38,490 nucleotides of DNA. It comes from a virus. This document shows, piece after piece, positions 8,601 to 16,997 of the stretch; position 1 is the first letter of the stretch; each line of letters opens with the position of its first letter. The notes under the pieces are model-generated. The model searched no databases. It was not told where the DNA came from and saw only the letters and a program-made list of their open reading frames with translations. A program made the translations under genes and the position numbers. The stretch lies in the IMG/VR virus record IMGVR_UViG_3300025000_000237, positions 1 to 38,490 of that record; one strand, given 5' to 3'.

Positions 8601-11600
8601 CGGCGGAGGCGCTGGAGGATATCGGCCACCGGGCGCCCGACCTGAAAGAGACGCTGTACACCCAAAGCGACCAGTTGCGTATCAACCGGGAGCGCGTAGG
8701 GCGCGCGGCAGCGAAGGCCAAGAACGACATTGAGCAATTGGCGCACGTTGACGAACAAACGTTCGCCCGGCTACGGGAGGAACTGAAGGCCGCGGCGGGG
8801 GATGAGGCGGCAGTGCAAAGGCTGACAGACGAGGTGGCCGACGCCGGTCAGCGCCTTAGCCGCTACCGCGAGGAACAGCAGCGCGTGATGCAGGACCTCG
8901 GCGGCTTACACGAGGAAGCCACGACCAAAGCCGACGCCGCCCTGGTGGAAACCAAGCGGCGGATCGAGGAATTGGGCAACACCCGCATGTCGGCCTCTCT
9001 GCGGCAGGAAATGAAAGACGACTTGTGGAATAAATACTTCCAGGACGCGGAGGCTATTTGGTCCGACTACACGGATGACGCGACTACGGCCTGGAACGAC
9101 CTGCGCAAGCAGTTCTCGAAGGGCCTGAATGACCTGACGCCGGACGAGGAGGCTTTCCTGCGCCAGGCGGCGGACGCGGGCAATTCGGTCGAGGACATTA
9201 TCACGGGGGACGCCTTCGAGCCAGGCCGTCCTGATTTGGCGCGGGCCTACAAGGAGATACTGGACTACCGCAAGTTTCAGGCCGGGGAATGGCGGGGGGC
9301 GGCGGCTGATACCCCCAACATCTTCCCCGGCGGGGAGAAAGTGGGGCGCGAGCAAATCCGGCGCTTCTTCCGCGTGACCGTGGACCCGCGCAGCGGGCAG
9401 GTGATGGTTGAACCGAAGGGCGTGAGAGAAGTCATGAATACCATGTCCGTCACGGTGAAGAACCGGGCCGGGCGTGATGTAACCCGCGTTCGGCGTCGCC
9501 TCGGCCCGATTGTGGACCCGGCCAAAGACCCGCAACTGTGGCTCGAAACCCTCAAGCGCGAGTGGGGGATAGACTTGGGGGCGGACGTGACCGAGGACCA
9601 ACTGCATCAGTTCGTGCGGGGCGTGTTCGCCCAGCCTGCCGCCGGCGGGGGTGGCGCGAGGCCCAGGCCCAAGCCGAGGATGAGCGTTCCGGGCGCTCCG
9701 CCGGTGCGTGGCGGAGGGGCTGAGGCGCAATGGGTGGAGAAGGCTCAAAGCCTGTACACCACGAACCGGGCGAGTTTTGCCCAGGCAGGAATGAACGAGG
9801 CCGAGGTCGTTGATCGTCTCTCGCGCCTGCTTGCGTCCGGGGAAGATGGCGTTTGGTCTGTCGGCATGTTGGTCAATCTGCCCGTCTCTAAGGCCAGGGG
9901 CGAAATTATCTCCTTCCACCCATTCAAGGATGCCCCGGTCCGTGACAACCTACCGGTGGGACAGGCAGACCTGGATTGGTGGCGGCGCGCAGAGGCCGCG
10001 CTGAGTTACGACGGTCTTGGGTTGGACTGGTCGCGCGCATACGCCAACCCAGCGAACGACGCTTACCGCGTGCCCATAGTCCCGAAGGGGGCGGTCCCCG
10101 ACGCCTTGCCCGTGCAGCAAGCCGCGCGGCAGGCAGCGGAGAATGTGCCCGTTCCGCCCGGCACGCGCCAGCCGCTTCCCGGCGCTCTGGGTGAAATGGT
10201 GGTCGAGGAACCTTTCATCCCGACTGAACTCCCTCTGCCGGAGAACGTGGCGGCCCGGCTGGACAAGATCGAGAACATGGTGACGCGCCAGTGGGGGCGC
10301 ACGCGCCCGGCCAACCTGGACGCGGAAAAGTGGAAACTGCTGGAAGGCTGGGCGGAATTGGCCCGGCGGCGCGGGGCCGAGGCGCGCGCCATCGGGGGAC
10401 AGGTGGGGACCGCCGCCCGAGACTTCACCCTGTTGAACTACAGTGACCGGGTGAATATGGACACCTACCTGGGTTTCATTGCCCCGTACCAATTCTGGTA
10501 CGGGCGCACCTATGCGAACTGGGCGGGGCGGGCGCTGGCCCATCCTAACGTGATGGCGGCCTATGCCCGCTACCGTAACGGCATGAAGAAGATGCACGCC
10601 GCCCTGCCGGAGTGGTGGCAGCAGCAACTCTCTACGGATGACCTGGGCATCCCCCTAGACACACCCCTGATGGTCAATCTCGAACAGCAACTCTCGCCGC
10701 TGTACGGGGCACTGGGCACGGACTTCCGGGATCCGGACAAGAGCCGCCTGACAGTGGCAGGGCTGCCAGTCGGACAGGCTTTTCAGGCCATGCAGAGCAT
10801 CGGGCCTTCACCCATGATACAACTCGGCTGGTTGGCGGCAGCGGCCACGGCTTCCCGCGACCCAGAGGCGGCACGGGCGATGGTGGAGGGCTACATGGGG
10901 CCGTGGGCGCGCCTGGCCCGGGTTGCTTCGGCGGCCTACAAAGAGACCGGTGCGCCCGGCAGCGGGGCCATTCCGCCCGGCGGGGTGAATGCAGACCCGC
11001 AAATGATGTTCCGCGACACCATAACCCCCGGCAAGGGCTGGAACCTGACCAGCCTCACGGATTGGGAGGTGCAACGTATCCAGCAGAAGATGGCGACCAT
11101 GACCGCCAACCCGCCGCCCGGCACGGACCCGCAGGACTGGGTGGCGCAGATCAAGGACCAGCAGAACCTTCAGCGCGGCCCGCTTTGGGACCAGGCTTTG
11201 AACAAGTGGCAGGCCGAACAACTTGTGCCGCAGATCATCGCGTCTGTGCTGGGCCTGGGCTTCAAGCCTCGCCCGCAGGAGCAGGCTATATTGGGCCAGA
11301 TCGTGGCTGAGCAGTACCAGGGACGGCAGGGCGCGGCTGAAATGACGCCCGAGGAATGGGTGGAGTGGGAAATGGCGGGCCGGGAGAAGCACGGCTACCT
11401 GTGGGATATGGCGAAGTACGGGCGCGGCAACGCTGGCGATGACTCCTACATCTGGGAGGCCATGAGCCGAGTAGGGATCGGCAATTACGACCTGTGGACG
11501 GCGGCCGGGGTGAGCCAGGAGGCCCTGGACCAGTTCATGGAACTCAAGACGCTGGAAGCCATGGATCCCGAATTGCGGGGCGAATTGCTGACGGGGGCCA

Positions 11601-13768
11601 CGGACATCAACGGCGTATTGCGGCCCAAGTCGGCTGACGAGCAGCGCCGCCAGTTGGAGGCCCGCAACGCTTACAAGTCAATTGAGGCAAACCTGGCCGC
11701 GCAGTTCCCGGCCGAGGCGTTCGACCTGGAAACCCAGTTCTTCGACTACCGCGGCAAGTACGGCGACGATGCGGCGGATGAGTGGCTGGCGAACCTAGCC
11801 CCCAGCGAACTGGACGCCCTGCGCGGCATGTGGGACGCGCGCAGCAGCGCACGCATGGCCGAGCCAGATATGGCCGTCTACTATGTGGACCTTGAGCGGG
11901 TGAGGGGCCAGATCGTGGCCGGGTTTTACGATGACTGGAACGAGAAGGTTCCCAACCTGGCAGATGTGCGGGAGGCGTACAAGAACGCCGCCGATGACCC
12001 AGCGGCGCAGCGTAGCATCCGCGCTAAGTATCCCGTGTGGGAGGACTTTCGGAGCGCGCAGGACAAGTTTTACAGCGTCGAACTTCCGGCGGCGGTGGTG
12101 GCCTACATGGACAGCCTGCCGGAGATCGAGCAATTCCAGCCACGTCAGGACCGCAACCCGACCGGCAAGGCGCAAGAGGACATCACCTCTTACCTGGCCG
12201 GGGAGCGGATGAAGTTGGAGAACCCGCTGACCGCCCTGGGCCTGACCCGTTCCGCGACCAGTGGCTCCACCGGATATTCCACCTACTCCGTGACGCGCCC
12301 GACCGGGCCGAACGACATCGAGACGGAGGCCCGGAACGAGGCGGAGGCCGCCCGGCAGTTGACCGAGGAGCGCTCCGGCTATGTGGGCCAGTACCGCGAC
12401 GCCTACGCCACGACCTGGATAAGCCCCCTGATCTCCACGATGGGGCCGGATAAAGCAGCGGAGTACATTCAGGCGCCAGTCGCCACCGGCTGGGGGCGTA
12501 TGACAAACCCGCCCGCGTTCGTGGAGGACGCTGAGAGTTTCCGCGAGGGCCTGATGGCCTGGGTGAGTGAGCACAATGATCTGTCCTGGGTGAAAGCCCT
12601 GGGGTGGGTGAAGGCCATGCCCGCACGGAAGGTGGACCAGTACATGCGGCAGTATCCGCAACTGGGCGACCTGCAAATGGTGTGGGACGCTCTGCAAGGT
12701 TACGACCAGCCTAGCCTGGCCGCCCTACACGATGTGCTGGGCATGACAGTTTCGATCAAGGAAGATGGCGGATGGAGCATCAGCAGCCAAACAATCAAGA
12801 CGGACGAGGCGGGCGGCGACTTTATCCTGACCGACTACATCACCCAAAGCGCGGAGGCCCAGTGGCCTGGTGTGGTGCAACTGGCCGAGGAATACCTGGC
12901 GCTCGCCGTCCAAAATCCAGAGCAGGCCGCTATGCTGTGGGCGCAGAACCCGCAAATCAAGCAGTATTTCGAGTACGACAAGGCGACGCGCAAGCAGTAC
13001 GCGGACGCAAAGAAGGGGAAACTTGGTTCTACGCCTGCCGGCGGTGCGAGTGGCTTCGGCGCCTCCTCCGGCGACGGCGAAAAGTCGGGAGCGGGTGGCG
13101 GCACAAGGTCAAGTAGCGGTGGTGGTGGGCGCAAGGCCTCGGACACCTTCAGCCTGACCGCCTACATCCGCGAGGCTGCCGAGCAGCAATGGCCGGGCAT
13201 CACGGACACCTACAACGCTTACCTGCGCGTCGCCATGCTGGACGGCGACGAAGCCGCGGCCATATTCTGGGCCGAACATCCCGAACTCGAACAGTACATG
13301 GCGTTCAAGGCGGAGGTGACGGCCAGGTATAACAAGTACCGGGGCGGCGCGCCCGCCGGCCAGGGCGGGCAGTTCCAGCCATCCGACCAGGCCGACATTA
13401 GCACATGGGCGGAGTACCTGGGGCGCTACGGGCAGGTGGTGGGACCCGACCACCCGCAATCGCCCCTCAACGTCTGGAACAGGCTGGCCCAGGCCATTCC
13501 GCCCGATCTGCTGGTGCAACTGATGGACTACTTCGACGCCGATCCTTACGGGCGAAACCAACTTCTTTCCAACCCGCAACTCGCCTTTTACCTGAAGGGC
13601 ATGGAACCCTGGAACCTGGTGCGGTTGGAGAACGCATACAAGGCGTTTGCCGAGTCGTCCGGGCGCTACCGCGAGCGCCAGCCGATGGTCGAGGGCTACA
13701 CGCCCGCCGGCCCGCGGATCGTGCGGTACTACAAGCCGCGCCCGGCGAAGGCCGGTCTAGCCAATTAG
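5687..13768 (+). CDS. Giant 2693-residue virion protein (candidate ejected/polyvalent protein)
   Basis: A single 8.1-kb frame covers about a fifth of the genome. The first ~90 residues are basic and Pro-rich. A helical region carries FNPGYSVRNFLNN at 719-731, and a second related-looking segment, NYSDRVNMDTYLGFIAPYQF, lies at about 1583. Both resemble the N-P-x(n)-R-N and aromatic motifs found in very large phage 'polyvalent' proteins of the LPD38 type, a tentative match from memory. Residues ~995-1140 are a predicted coiled coil, ~1317-1349 a Pro/Gly linker, and ~2442-2485 a Gly/Ser linker between two copies of a ~68-residue repeat. Podoviruses often carry such proteins in the particle and eject them with the DNA. 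No polymerase or peptidoglycan-hydrolase motif is evident. SD AAGGAGG precedes ATG 5687. Confidence 0.75.
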   Translation: MAQGKRPQNSQKAPATPAPGSSPITPPAGTARRPQNSGKPWPTPKSQFKPRVPSVRTPGLGAPPVKKGKPGQVKGKTGFAPPPPSIFNPIPLEENPVINAAAQGAQTLQERGMPLPWNANSVLPRVPLPFGLDKVVTPENVRDYGRQLHDWAAQNRQRIEAPNVTYAPPPPEVASATPREGQTAVESGYKVLGITTGDDGNDYWQVQKPDGTTENRLYRTNRKPSAPEMAGRAVWEVGGGMVMAALTEPAKALERYQLGPMSRNVTLGSSTSFMDLPGQAPANIVLPDGSTAQPLPGETLQGMAERLGVAGGLEATDRIAFSGPLNRLRGAARVEAGEDLYQVLYGKPDVMIDLMQNGWTADADDQVAALASTPATKTWYQQQVADGRSHEDIVKEIGVRGLPGEENIWAEIVGQSLADPLNIATDLVIGPAIKGMQEAQRVARARRLMVAPEAVETTLEFWQKARRPTATGPLKGVVEYLPWTRTPTAVMREFERVASDASGVILNEAKALKLDPQRVFMEMVNSVTPQPVRLPGMTDLDWQARLAEFAAQRAGAENYLAQIATAQSRAGRSAALMLREMLDVDRTGKVGFRAVQNALSKPDKYEAAEALFRLWEDAEARVKAMILPERQGASTLKEWVEAGNRAKDYPLWDRGLAGAREKEGLVKQAGMLAAKPGALPGVAEDALEMSLSPVEWGAAKLATAANALNAANWQIFARFNPGYSVRNFLNNIVTAGVDDALTGMSSAKVDEALSILGHPSAARRAMGGFGTAEEAVDLAKSWSKGKGLGKLGNVARDFWKAGFSGNLRVGKLPLGAAAVEQAMGRRIVAKAGMEWLERQMVIGKAIPELPPGVVSALGQQTVQDMARIMVSHYGDPAEAVKWLTGKRGGLEVWRLLDAEDLDLIAGFNRDLRDDVVKLVGEAGSVDAFKDGMGAIRRKHAAFVEAVDNAAPLGTLTVDDELFGGAVKNYSEAAEALEDIGHRAPDLKETLYTQSDQLRINRERVGRAAAKAKNDIEQLAHVDEQTFARLREELKAAAGDEAAVQRLTDEVADAGQRLSRYREEQQRVMQDLGGLHEEATTKADAALVETKRRIEELGNTRMSASLRQEMKDDLWNKYFQDAEAIWSDYTDDATTAWNDLRKQFSKGLNDLTPDEEAFLRQAADAGNSVEDIITGDAFEPGRPDLARAYKEILDYRKFQAGEWRGAAADTPNIFPGGEKVGREQIRRFFRVTVDPRSGQVMVEPKGVREVMNTMSVTVKNRAGRDVTRVRRRLGPIVDPAKDPQLWLETLKREWGIDLGADVTEDQLHQFVRGVFAQPAAGGGGARPRPKPRMSVPGAPPVRGGGAEAQWVEKAQSLYTTNRASFAQAGMNEAEVVDRLSRLLASGEDGVWSVGMLVNLPVSKARGEIISFHPFKDAPVRDNLPVGQADLDWWRRAEAALSYDGLGLDWSRAYANPANDAYRVPIVPKGAVPDALPVQQAARQAAENVPVPPGTRQPLPGALGEMVVEEPFIPTELPLPENVAARLDKIENMVTRQWGRTRPANLDAEKWKLLEGWAELARRRGAEARAIGGQVGTAARDFTLLNYSDRVNMDTYLGFIAPYQFWYGRTYANWAGRALAHPNVMAAYARYRNGMKKMHAALPEWWQQQLSTDDLGIPLDTPLMVNLEQQLSPLYGALGTDFRDPDKSRLTVAGLPVGQAFQAMQSIGPSPMIQLGWLAAAATASRDPEAARAMVEGYMGPWARLARVASAAYKETGAPGSGAIPPGGVNADPQMMFRDTITPGKGWNLTSLTDWEVQRIQQKMATMTANPPPGTDPQDWVAQIKDQQNLQRGPLWDQALNKWQAEQLVPQIIASVLGLGFKPRPQEQAILGQIVAEQYQGRQGAAEMTPEEWVEWEMAGREKHGYLWDMAKYGRGNAGDDSYIWEAMSRVGIGNYDLWTAAGVSQEALDQFMELKTLEAMDPELRGELLTGATDINGVLRPKSADEQRRQLEARNAYKSIEANLAAQFPAEAFDLETQFFDYRGKYGDDAADEWLANLAPSELDALRGMWDARSSARMAEPDMAVYYVDLERVRGQIVAGFYDDWNEKVPNLADVREAYKNAADDPAAQRSIRAKYPVWEDFRSAQDKFYSVELPAAVVAYMDSLPEIEQFQPRQDRNPTGKAQEDITSYLAGERMKLENPLTALGLTRSATSGSTGYSTYSVTRPTGPNDIETEARNEAEAARQLTEERSGYVGQYRDAYATTWISPLISTMGPDKAAEYIQAPVATGWGRMTNPPAFVEDAESFREGLMAWVSEHNDLSWVKALGWVKAMPARKVDQYMRQYPQLGDLQMVWDALQGYDQPSLAALHDVLGMTVSIKEDGGWSISSQTIKTDEAGGDFILTDYITQSAEAQWPGVVQLAEEYLALAVQNPEQAAMLWAQNPQIKQYFEYDKATRKQYADAKKGKLGSTPAGGASGFGASSGDGEKSGAGGGTRSSSGGGGRKASDTFSLTAYIREAAEQQWPGITDTYNAYLRVAMLDGDEAAAIFWAEHPELEQYMAFKAEVTARYNKYRGGAPAGQGGQFQPSDQADISTWAEYLGRYGQVVGPDHPQSPLNVWNRLAQAIPPDLLVQLMDYFDADPYGRNQLLSNPQLAFYLKGMEPWNLVRLENAYKAFAESSGRYRERQPMVEGYTPAGPRIVRYYKPRPAKAGLAN
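12818..13348 (+). repeat. Duplicated ~68-residue domain near the C-terminus of the giant protein
   Basis: Residues 2378-2444 (12818-13018) and 2486-2554 (13142-13348) align with the shared pattern D-F/T-x-LT-x-YI-x-x-A-A-E-x-QWPG, then YL-x-x-A, then WA-x-x-P-x-x-x-QY. A Gly/Ser-rich linker separates the copies. The DNA has diverged, so the duplication is not recent. Confidence 0.8.
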
Positions 13769-13775
13769 CATATCT

Positions 13776-13785
13776 GTGCTATCCT
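13776..13785 (+). promoter_or_regulatory. Candidate promoter for scaffold and capsid genes
   Basis: GTGCTATCCT is an extended -10-like element (TG-C-TATCCT) that shares GTGCTA with the other promoters of this phage. No -35 is evident. It sits in the only 40-base gap in this part of the late operon, just after the giant gene, and would start a ~20-base leader with the GAAAGGG ribosome site of the scaffold gene. A short inverted repeat (TAGCA/TGCTA) overlaps it. A separate promoter would suit the high dosage capsid protein needs. Confidence 0.35.
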
Positions 13786-13811
13786 ATTCTTAGAAAGGGA
13801 ATGTAAACATC

Positions 13812-14480
13812 ATGGCAGACGTTGAAACTACGGCACAGGAGGCCCAGCCTTCCAATACCGTACCAGCGACACCGGCCCCCAATTTGGACGAGCAGGTGAA
13901 GGCCGCTGTGGAGAACGCCCGGCGAGAGGCACAGGCTCAGAAGGATAGGGAAGTGGCCCGGCTGCACAAGGAGTATCAGGAGCGCGAGAAGCACATCCGC
14001 CAGCAGGCGGTTGGGCGCCTGAAGGAGGCCGGCGACGATAACGCCGACGCCTGGGACCGCTACCTGGACACGGAGGGCAAGGCTGCTGCCTATGATGTCC
14101 TCCAGCAACAGCGGGAAGCAGAGCGAGCCTGGGAAACGTGGGTGGCACATACGGCCGACGCCCACGGTCTGGACCCAGCCGACCCCCGCTTGCGGGGCGC
14201 GGAGAGCGCCCAGGATTTGCTCGCAAAGGCGCGCAAGGCCATGACAGAGGACGCTGCGAGCGAGCGGAAGCGCCTGCGCGAAGAGGCCGATGCCAAAGCC
14301 AAAGAGCGGCTGGACGGCGCGATTGGCGATGGCAACATGAACGTGATGACCGGCCAGCCGGCCGGCGCGCGGAGCCTGGAGGCCGAGTACAAGGCGGCCC
14401 TGGCGAAAATCCCGCGCGGCCAGATCATGGCTATCACCAAACTTCAATCCGAATATCGCAAGAAAGGGCTAAAACTATAA
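13812..14480 (+). CDS. Putative capsid scaffolding protein
   Basis: The protein is 222 residues, highly charged and predicted mostly helical: coiled-coil-like residues 27-75 (AVENARREAQAQKDREVARL) and 95-175, with a short basic C-terminal tail (KLQSEYRKKGLKL). Placement directly before the major capsid gene, size, Ala/Glu/Arg-rich composition and a basic C-terminal helix (which in scaffolds binds the capsid shell) all fit an assembly scaffold that is lost from the mature head. No sequence family is recognised, so the call is from context and composition. SD is GAAAGGG before ATG 13812. Confidence 0.7.
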   Translation: MADVETTAQEAQPSNTVPATPAPNLDEQVKAAVENARREAQAQKDREVARLHKEYQEREKHIRQQAVGRLKEAGDDNADAWDRYLDTEGKAAAYDVLQQQREAERAWETWVAHTADAHGLDPADPRLRGAESAQDLLAKARKAMTEDAASERKRLREEADAKAKERLDGAIGDGNMNVMTGQPAGARSLEAEYKAALAKIPRGQIMAITKLQSEYRKKGLKL

Positions 14481-14497
14481 GCCCAGGAGAGTAACCC

Positions 14498-15616
14498 ATG
14501 CCTCTTGACGGTCCCATCACGTCCTACTCGGACACCACGCCCCTCAAGCGTGTCATCACTGACTACGTTTCTCTGATCGACCCCTCCGACGCCCCGGCGG
14601 TTGAAGCCCTGGGCGGCCTGGACGGGGCCATGAGCAAGTTCCGGTTCGTGAACTGGCCCTCCACCGCCTGCGAATGGCTGGAGGACACCCTGGCGGACCT
14701 GACCGACAGCCTCAACGGCTCCATCACCTCGAACGCTACCACGATCACCGTGGCGGACGCCTCGCTGTTCCAGGAGGGCAACATCCTCCTGATCGACGCG
14801 GAGCAGATGTGGGTCTCCTCGGTGGCGACAGCTACCGAAGTCCTGACCGTGACGCGCAACTACTCCGGCACCCAGGCCTCCCACTCGGACACCGTGGCGG
14901 TGGAAGTCATCGGCATCGCCCGCCTGGAAGGCGCGGAGAGCGATGACCTGGCCTTCACGGATCGCACCGTGGGGTCGAACTACACCCAAATCTTCCATCA
15001 GGAAGTGAAGGTCAGCCGCACCCAGGCGGCCATCAGCCAATACGGGATTGCGGATGAGTTCTCCTATCAAGCGAACAAGGCCGTTCCCCAACTGATGCGC
15101 CTGATCGAAAAGCAGGTGTATCGCGGCGCGCGCAAGCCCGGCTCCGCGACCACGCCGCGCGCCTTCGGCGGCCTGGGAACCTTCGTCACCGACAACACCG
15201 TGAGCGCCGGCGGAGCCGTAGTGCAGGCCGACTTCGAGGACGCCCTGGAAGCAGCCTACACCGACGGCGGCAAGCCCGGCCTGGCGCTGGTCAGCCCGGC
15301 CAACATGCAGGTCATCAAGAACTTCTACGACTCCAGCCTGTTCCTGCGCGTGGAGCGGGCGGAGAACGTGGCGGGCGTGAAGATCGACCGCGTTCTGACG
15401 CCCTTCGGGGAGATTGATTTGCTGATGGACCGCTGGGCGCCGTCCGGCTCCATCTTCATCCTCGACCCGGCCCATGTGGGCTTCGCCACCTACTTCCCGT
15501 TTACTCAGGAACCGCTGGCTAAGACCGGCGACTATGAGCGCGGGCAGGTAGTGGGCGAGTTCACCCTGTGCGTGCGCATGGACAAGGCTCACGCCGTCAT
15601 CAGCGCGATCAGTTAA
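14498..15616 (+). CDS. Major capsid protein, SU10-like (HK97 fold)
   Basis: This 372-residue protein matches the SU10-type major capsid family (formerly DUF5309). The N-terminal arm reads LKRVITDYVSLIDPSDAPAV, followed by the core opening CEWLEDTLAD. A beta-rich insertion follows (about 78-145, with TTITVADASLFQEGNILLID), then the HK97-type core with KVSRTQAAIS and the C-terminal RMDKAHAVI. It would form the icosahedral shell. The SD GGAGAG precedes ATG 14498 by a good spacing. The match to SU10-type capsids supports a short-tailed virion. Confidence 0.85.
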   Translation: MPLDGPITSYSDTTPLKRVITDYVSLIDPSDAPAVEALGGLDGAMSKFRFVNWPSTACEWLEDTLADLTDSLNGSITSNATTITVADASLFQEGNILLIDAEQMWVSSVATATEVLTVTRNYSGTQASHSDTVAVEVIGIARLEGAESDDLAFTDRTVGSNYTQIFHQEVKVSRTQAAISQYGIADEFSYQANKAVPQLMRLIEKQVYRGARKPGSATTPRAFGGLGTFVTDNTVSAGGAVVQADFEDALEAAYTDGGKPGLALVSPANMQVIKNFYDSSLFLRVERAENVAGVKIDRVLTPFGEIDLLMDRWAPSGSIFILDPAHVGFATYFPFTQEPLAKTGDYERGQVVGEFTLCVRMDKAHAVISAIS

Positions 15617-15640
15617 CTGGACACCGCCGGGAGGCCACAG

Positions 15641-15862
15641 ATGTCTACCATGAGCACCCAACCCGTTTTCATGTGTCGGCGCTGTGGCCGCCCGGTGGTG
15701 GTTACGCTGCTTCAGACCACCCGGCCCGACCCGGACGGAACACAACTCGAACAACTCATGAAGGGCCTGGGGAAGATCGCCCTGTGCGATTTTCACCAGG
15801 CCCAGAAGAATTACTATGCCAGCATCGGCCGGTCCGATGACTGGGAAAGAGGCAACCCGTGA
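15641..15862 (+). CDS. Small Cys-rich protein after the capsid gene
   Basis: The protein has 73 residues with one CRRC knuckle (residues 12-15) and a later CDFH (49-52), which together could bind one zinc ion. No family is recognised. SD GGGAGG precedes ATG 15641. The stop overlaps the next GTG start (GTGA), so it is co-translated with the following small protein. Position between capsid and sugar-modification genes gives no firm function. Confidence 0.65.
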   Translation: MSTMSTQPVFMCRRCGRPVVVTLLQTTRPDPDGTQLEQLMKGLGKIALCDFHQAQKNYYASIGRSDDWERGNP

Positions 15863-16077
15863 AAGAGGATATCAAGCCCGCGAAACCCGTCCCGCCCGTC
15901 CCGCCCGCCCCGCCCCCGCCCCCGCCCGACACGCTCAAATTGCGCTGCTTGCGCTGGTTCAAAGACGGCAACATCACCGGCAAGCGCGTGTTCGAGGAGG
16001 GGGAGGTGGCTGAGTTCCCCAAGCCAATTGCCCGGCAGTTGCTCGCCCAGCGCGGGGCGTGGGAGGTGGTCAAGTGA
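15859..16077 (+). CDS. Small phage protein with KxFxEGEVxE domain
   Basis: The protein has 72 residues: an N-terminal 24-residue Lys/Pro-rich tail, then a compact beta domain, LKLRCLRWFKDGNITGKRVF followed by EEGEVAEFPKPIARQLLAQR. That pattern (hydrophobic strand, K-x-F-x-x-GE-x-x-E, helix, A-x-x-V-x end) is common in short head-region proteins of many phages. Its exact role is unknown. GTG 15859 overlaps the previous stop. Confidence 0.65.
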   Translation: MKEDIKPAKPVPPVPPAPPPPPPDTLKLRCLRWFKDGNITGKRVFEEGEVAEFPKPIARQLLAQRGAWEVVK

Positions 16078-16997
16078 CCTTCACTCCCGGCCAGGTGGAT
16101 TTGGGGATCGCGTGCAACAAGTGGCAGAACGTGCAATGGTGGCAGGGGGTGATGCTGGAGGTGATGCGCGCCCAGGCGAGGGGCATCAAGATCGACAAAA
16201 TCCATGCCGTTTCGTCGGCCATGCCCGACCACTCGAAGAACAAGATGTTGGATGACAAGCAGCCGCAACGTTACCAGCCGAAGGCTCCGGCCGACGAAAA
16301 ACGGGAGAGCAAGACTGACGCCAACCGCAACAAGATACTGAACGGCTTTCTTTACGGGACATCCGAATGGTTGTGGTTCCTGGACGATGATACCGTGCCG
16401 CCCGAGGGCGCGCTGGAAATGCTGCTGAGCTTGAACCACCCTGCCGTGGCCGGCATCTACTTCCTTGCTAAATCGCCCCACAACCCCATTGCCTACATGC
16501 GGGGCGACGATGGCCTGTACTCGGCGCTGTGGAACTACCCGCACGCCGGGATTATCGAGGTGGACAGCGTAGGTATGGGGTGCACGCTCGTTCATCGGAG
16601 CGTGTTCGAGAAGTTGCAGCGGGAGTTCGTGACGTTCCAGCGCGCCAGCGGCGCTCTCTACCCCGTCCATCGAAGCCGCATTGACGTTGCCAGCCTGCCG
16701 GAGGCCAAGAGCAAGACCATCACAGGCGGCACGGAACGGGTGAACAGGATGGAACTCATCATTCCTCTTGCGCATGTCCATCCCGACGATCCCCGGCCCT
16801 GGCCGTTCTTCCTGATGGAGCATGGCCGGACGGAGGATCATTTCTTTTGGGAATTGGTAGCGCAGGTAGGCATCCGGCCTCGACTGGATACTTCCATCTT
16901 ATGCCGCCACATTCGGGAACTTGATTTCGGCTGGGAACACCATCACCAGGCGCGGGAGGCGACCAAAGACCAATGGATGCCGACTCAGAAAAACTAG
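16074..16997 (+). CDS. GT-A type glycosyltransferase
   Basis: This 307-residue protein has a glycosyltransferase-2-like core. It includes a Rossmann-type first half, the metal/nucleotide-sugar motif WLWFLDDDTVPP with DDD at 104-106, and a downstream region with GMGCTLVHRSVFEKL, typical of acceptor-side loops of this fold, then EDHFFW as a possible catalytic acidic patch. It would transfer a sugar from a nucleotide donor; the acceptor is unknown (capsid, fibre or host polymer). I chose GTG 16074, which overlaps the previous stop (GTGA) and follows GGGAGGT at 16061-16067; an in-frame GTG at 16059 is less well placed. The 3' end overlaps the methyltransferase by 25 bases. Confidence 0.75.
   Translation: MTFTPGQVDLGIACNKWQNVQWWQGVMLEVMRAQARGIKIDKIHAVSSAMPDHSKNKMLDDKQPQRYQPKAPADEKRESKTDANRNKILNGFLYGTSEWLWFLDDDTVPPEGALEMLLSLNHPAVAGIYFLAKSPHNPIAYMRGDDGLYSALWNYPHAGIIEVDSVGMGCTLVHRSVFEKLQREFVTFQRASGALYPVHRSRIDVASLPEAKSKTITGGTERVNRMELIIPLAHVHPDDPRPWPFFLMEHGRTEDHFFWELVAQVGIRPRLDTSILCRHIRELDFGWEHHHQAREATKDQWMPTQKN

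Noticed and set aside
6458-8758. Long open frame (766 codons) on the minus strand opposite the giant gene
   Set aside because: GC-rich coding DNA leaves the opposite strand open; its translation is Arg/His/Pro-rich with no motifs or SD, and the plus-strand frame is clearly real.
5687-13768. N4-type virion RNA polymerase in the giant protein
   Set aside because: I could not find the single-subunit polymerase motifs; size alone is not evidence.
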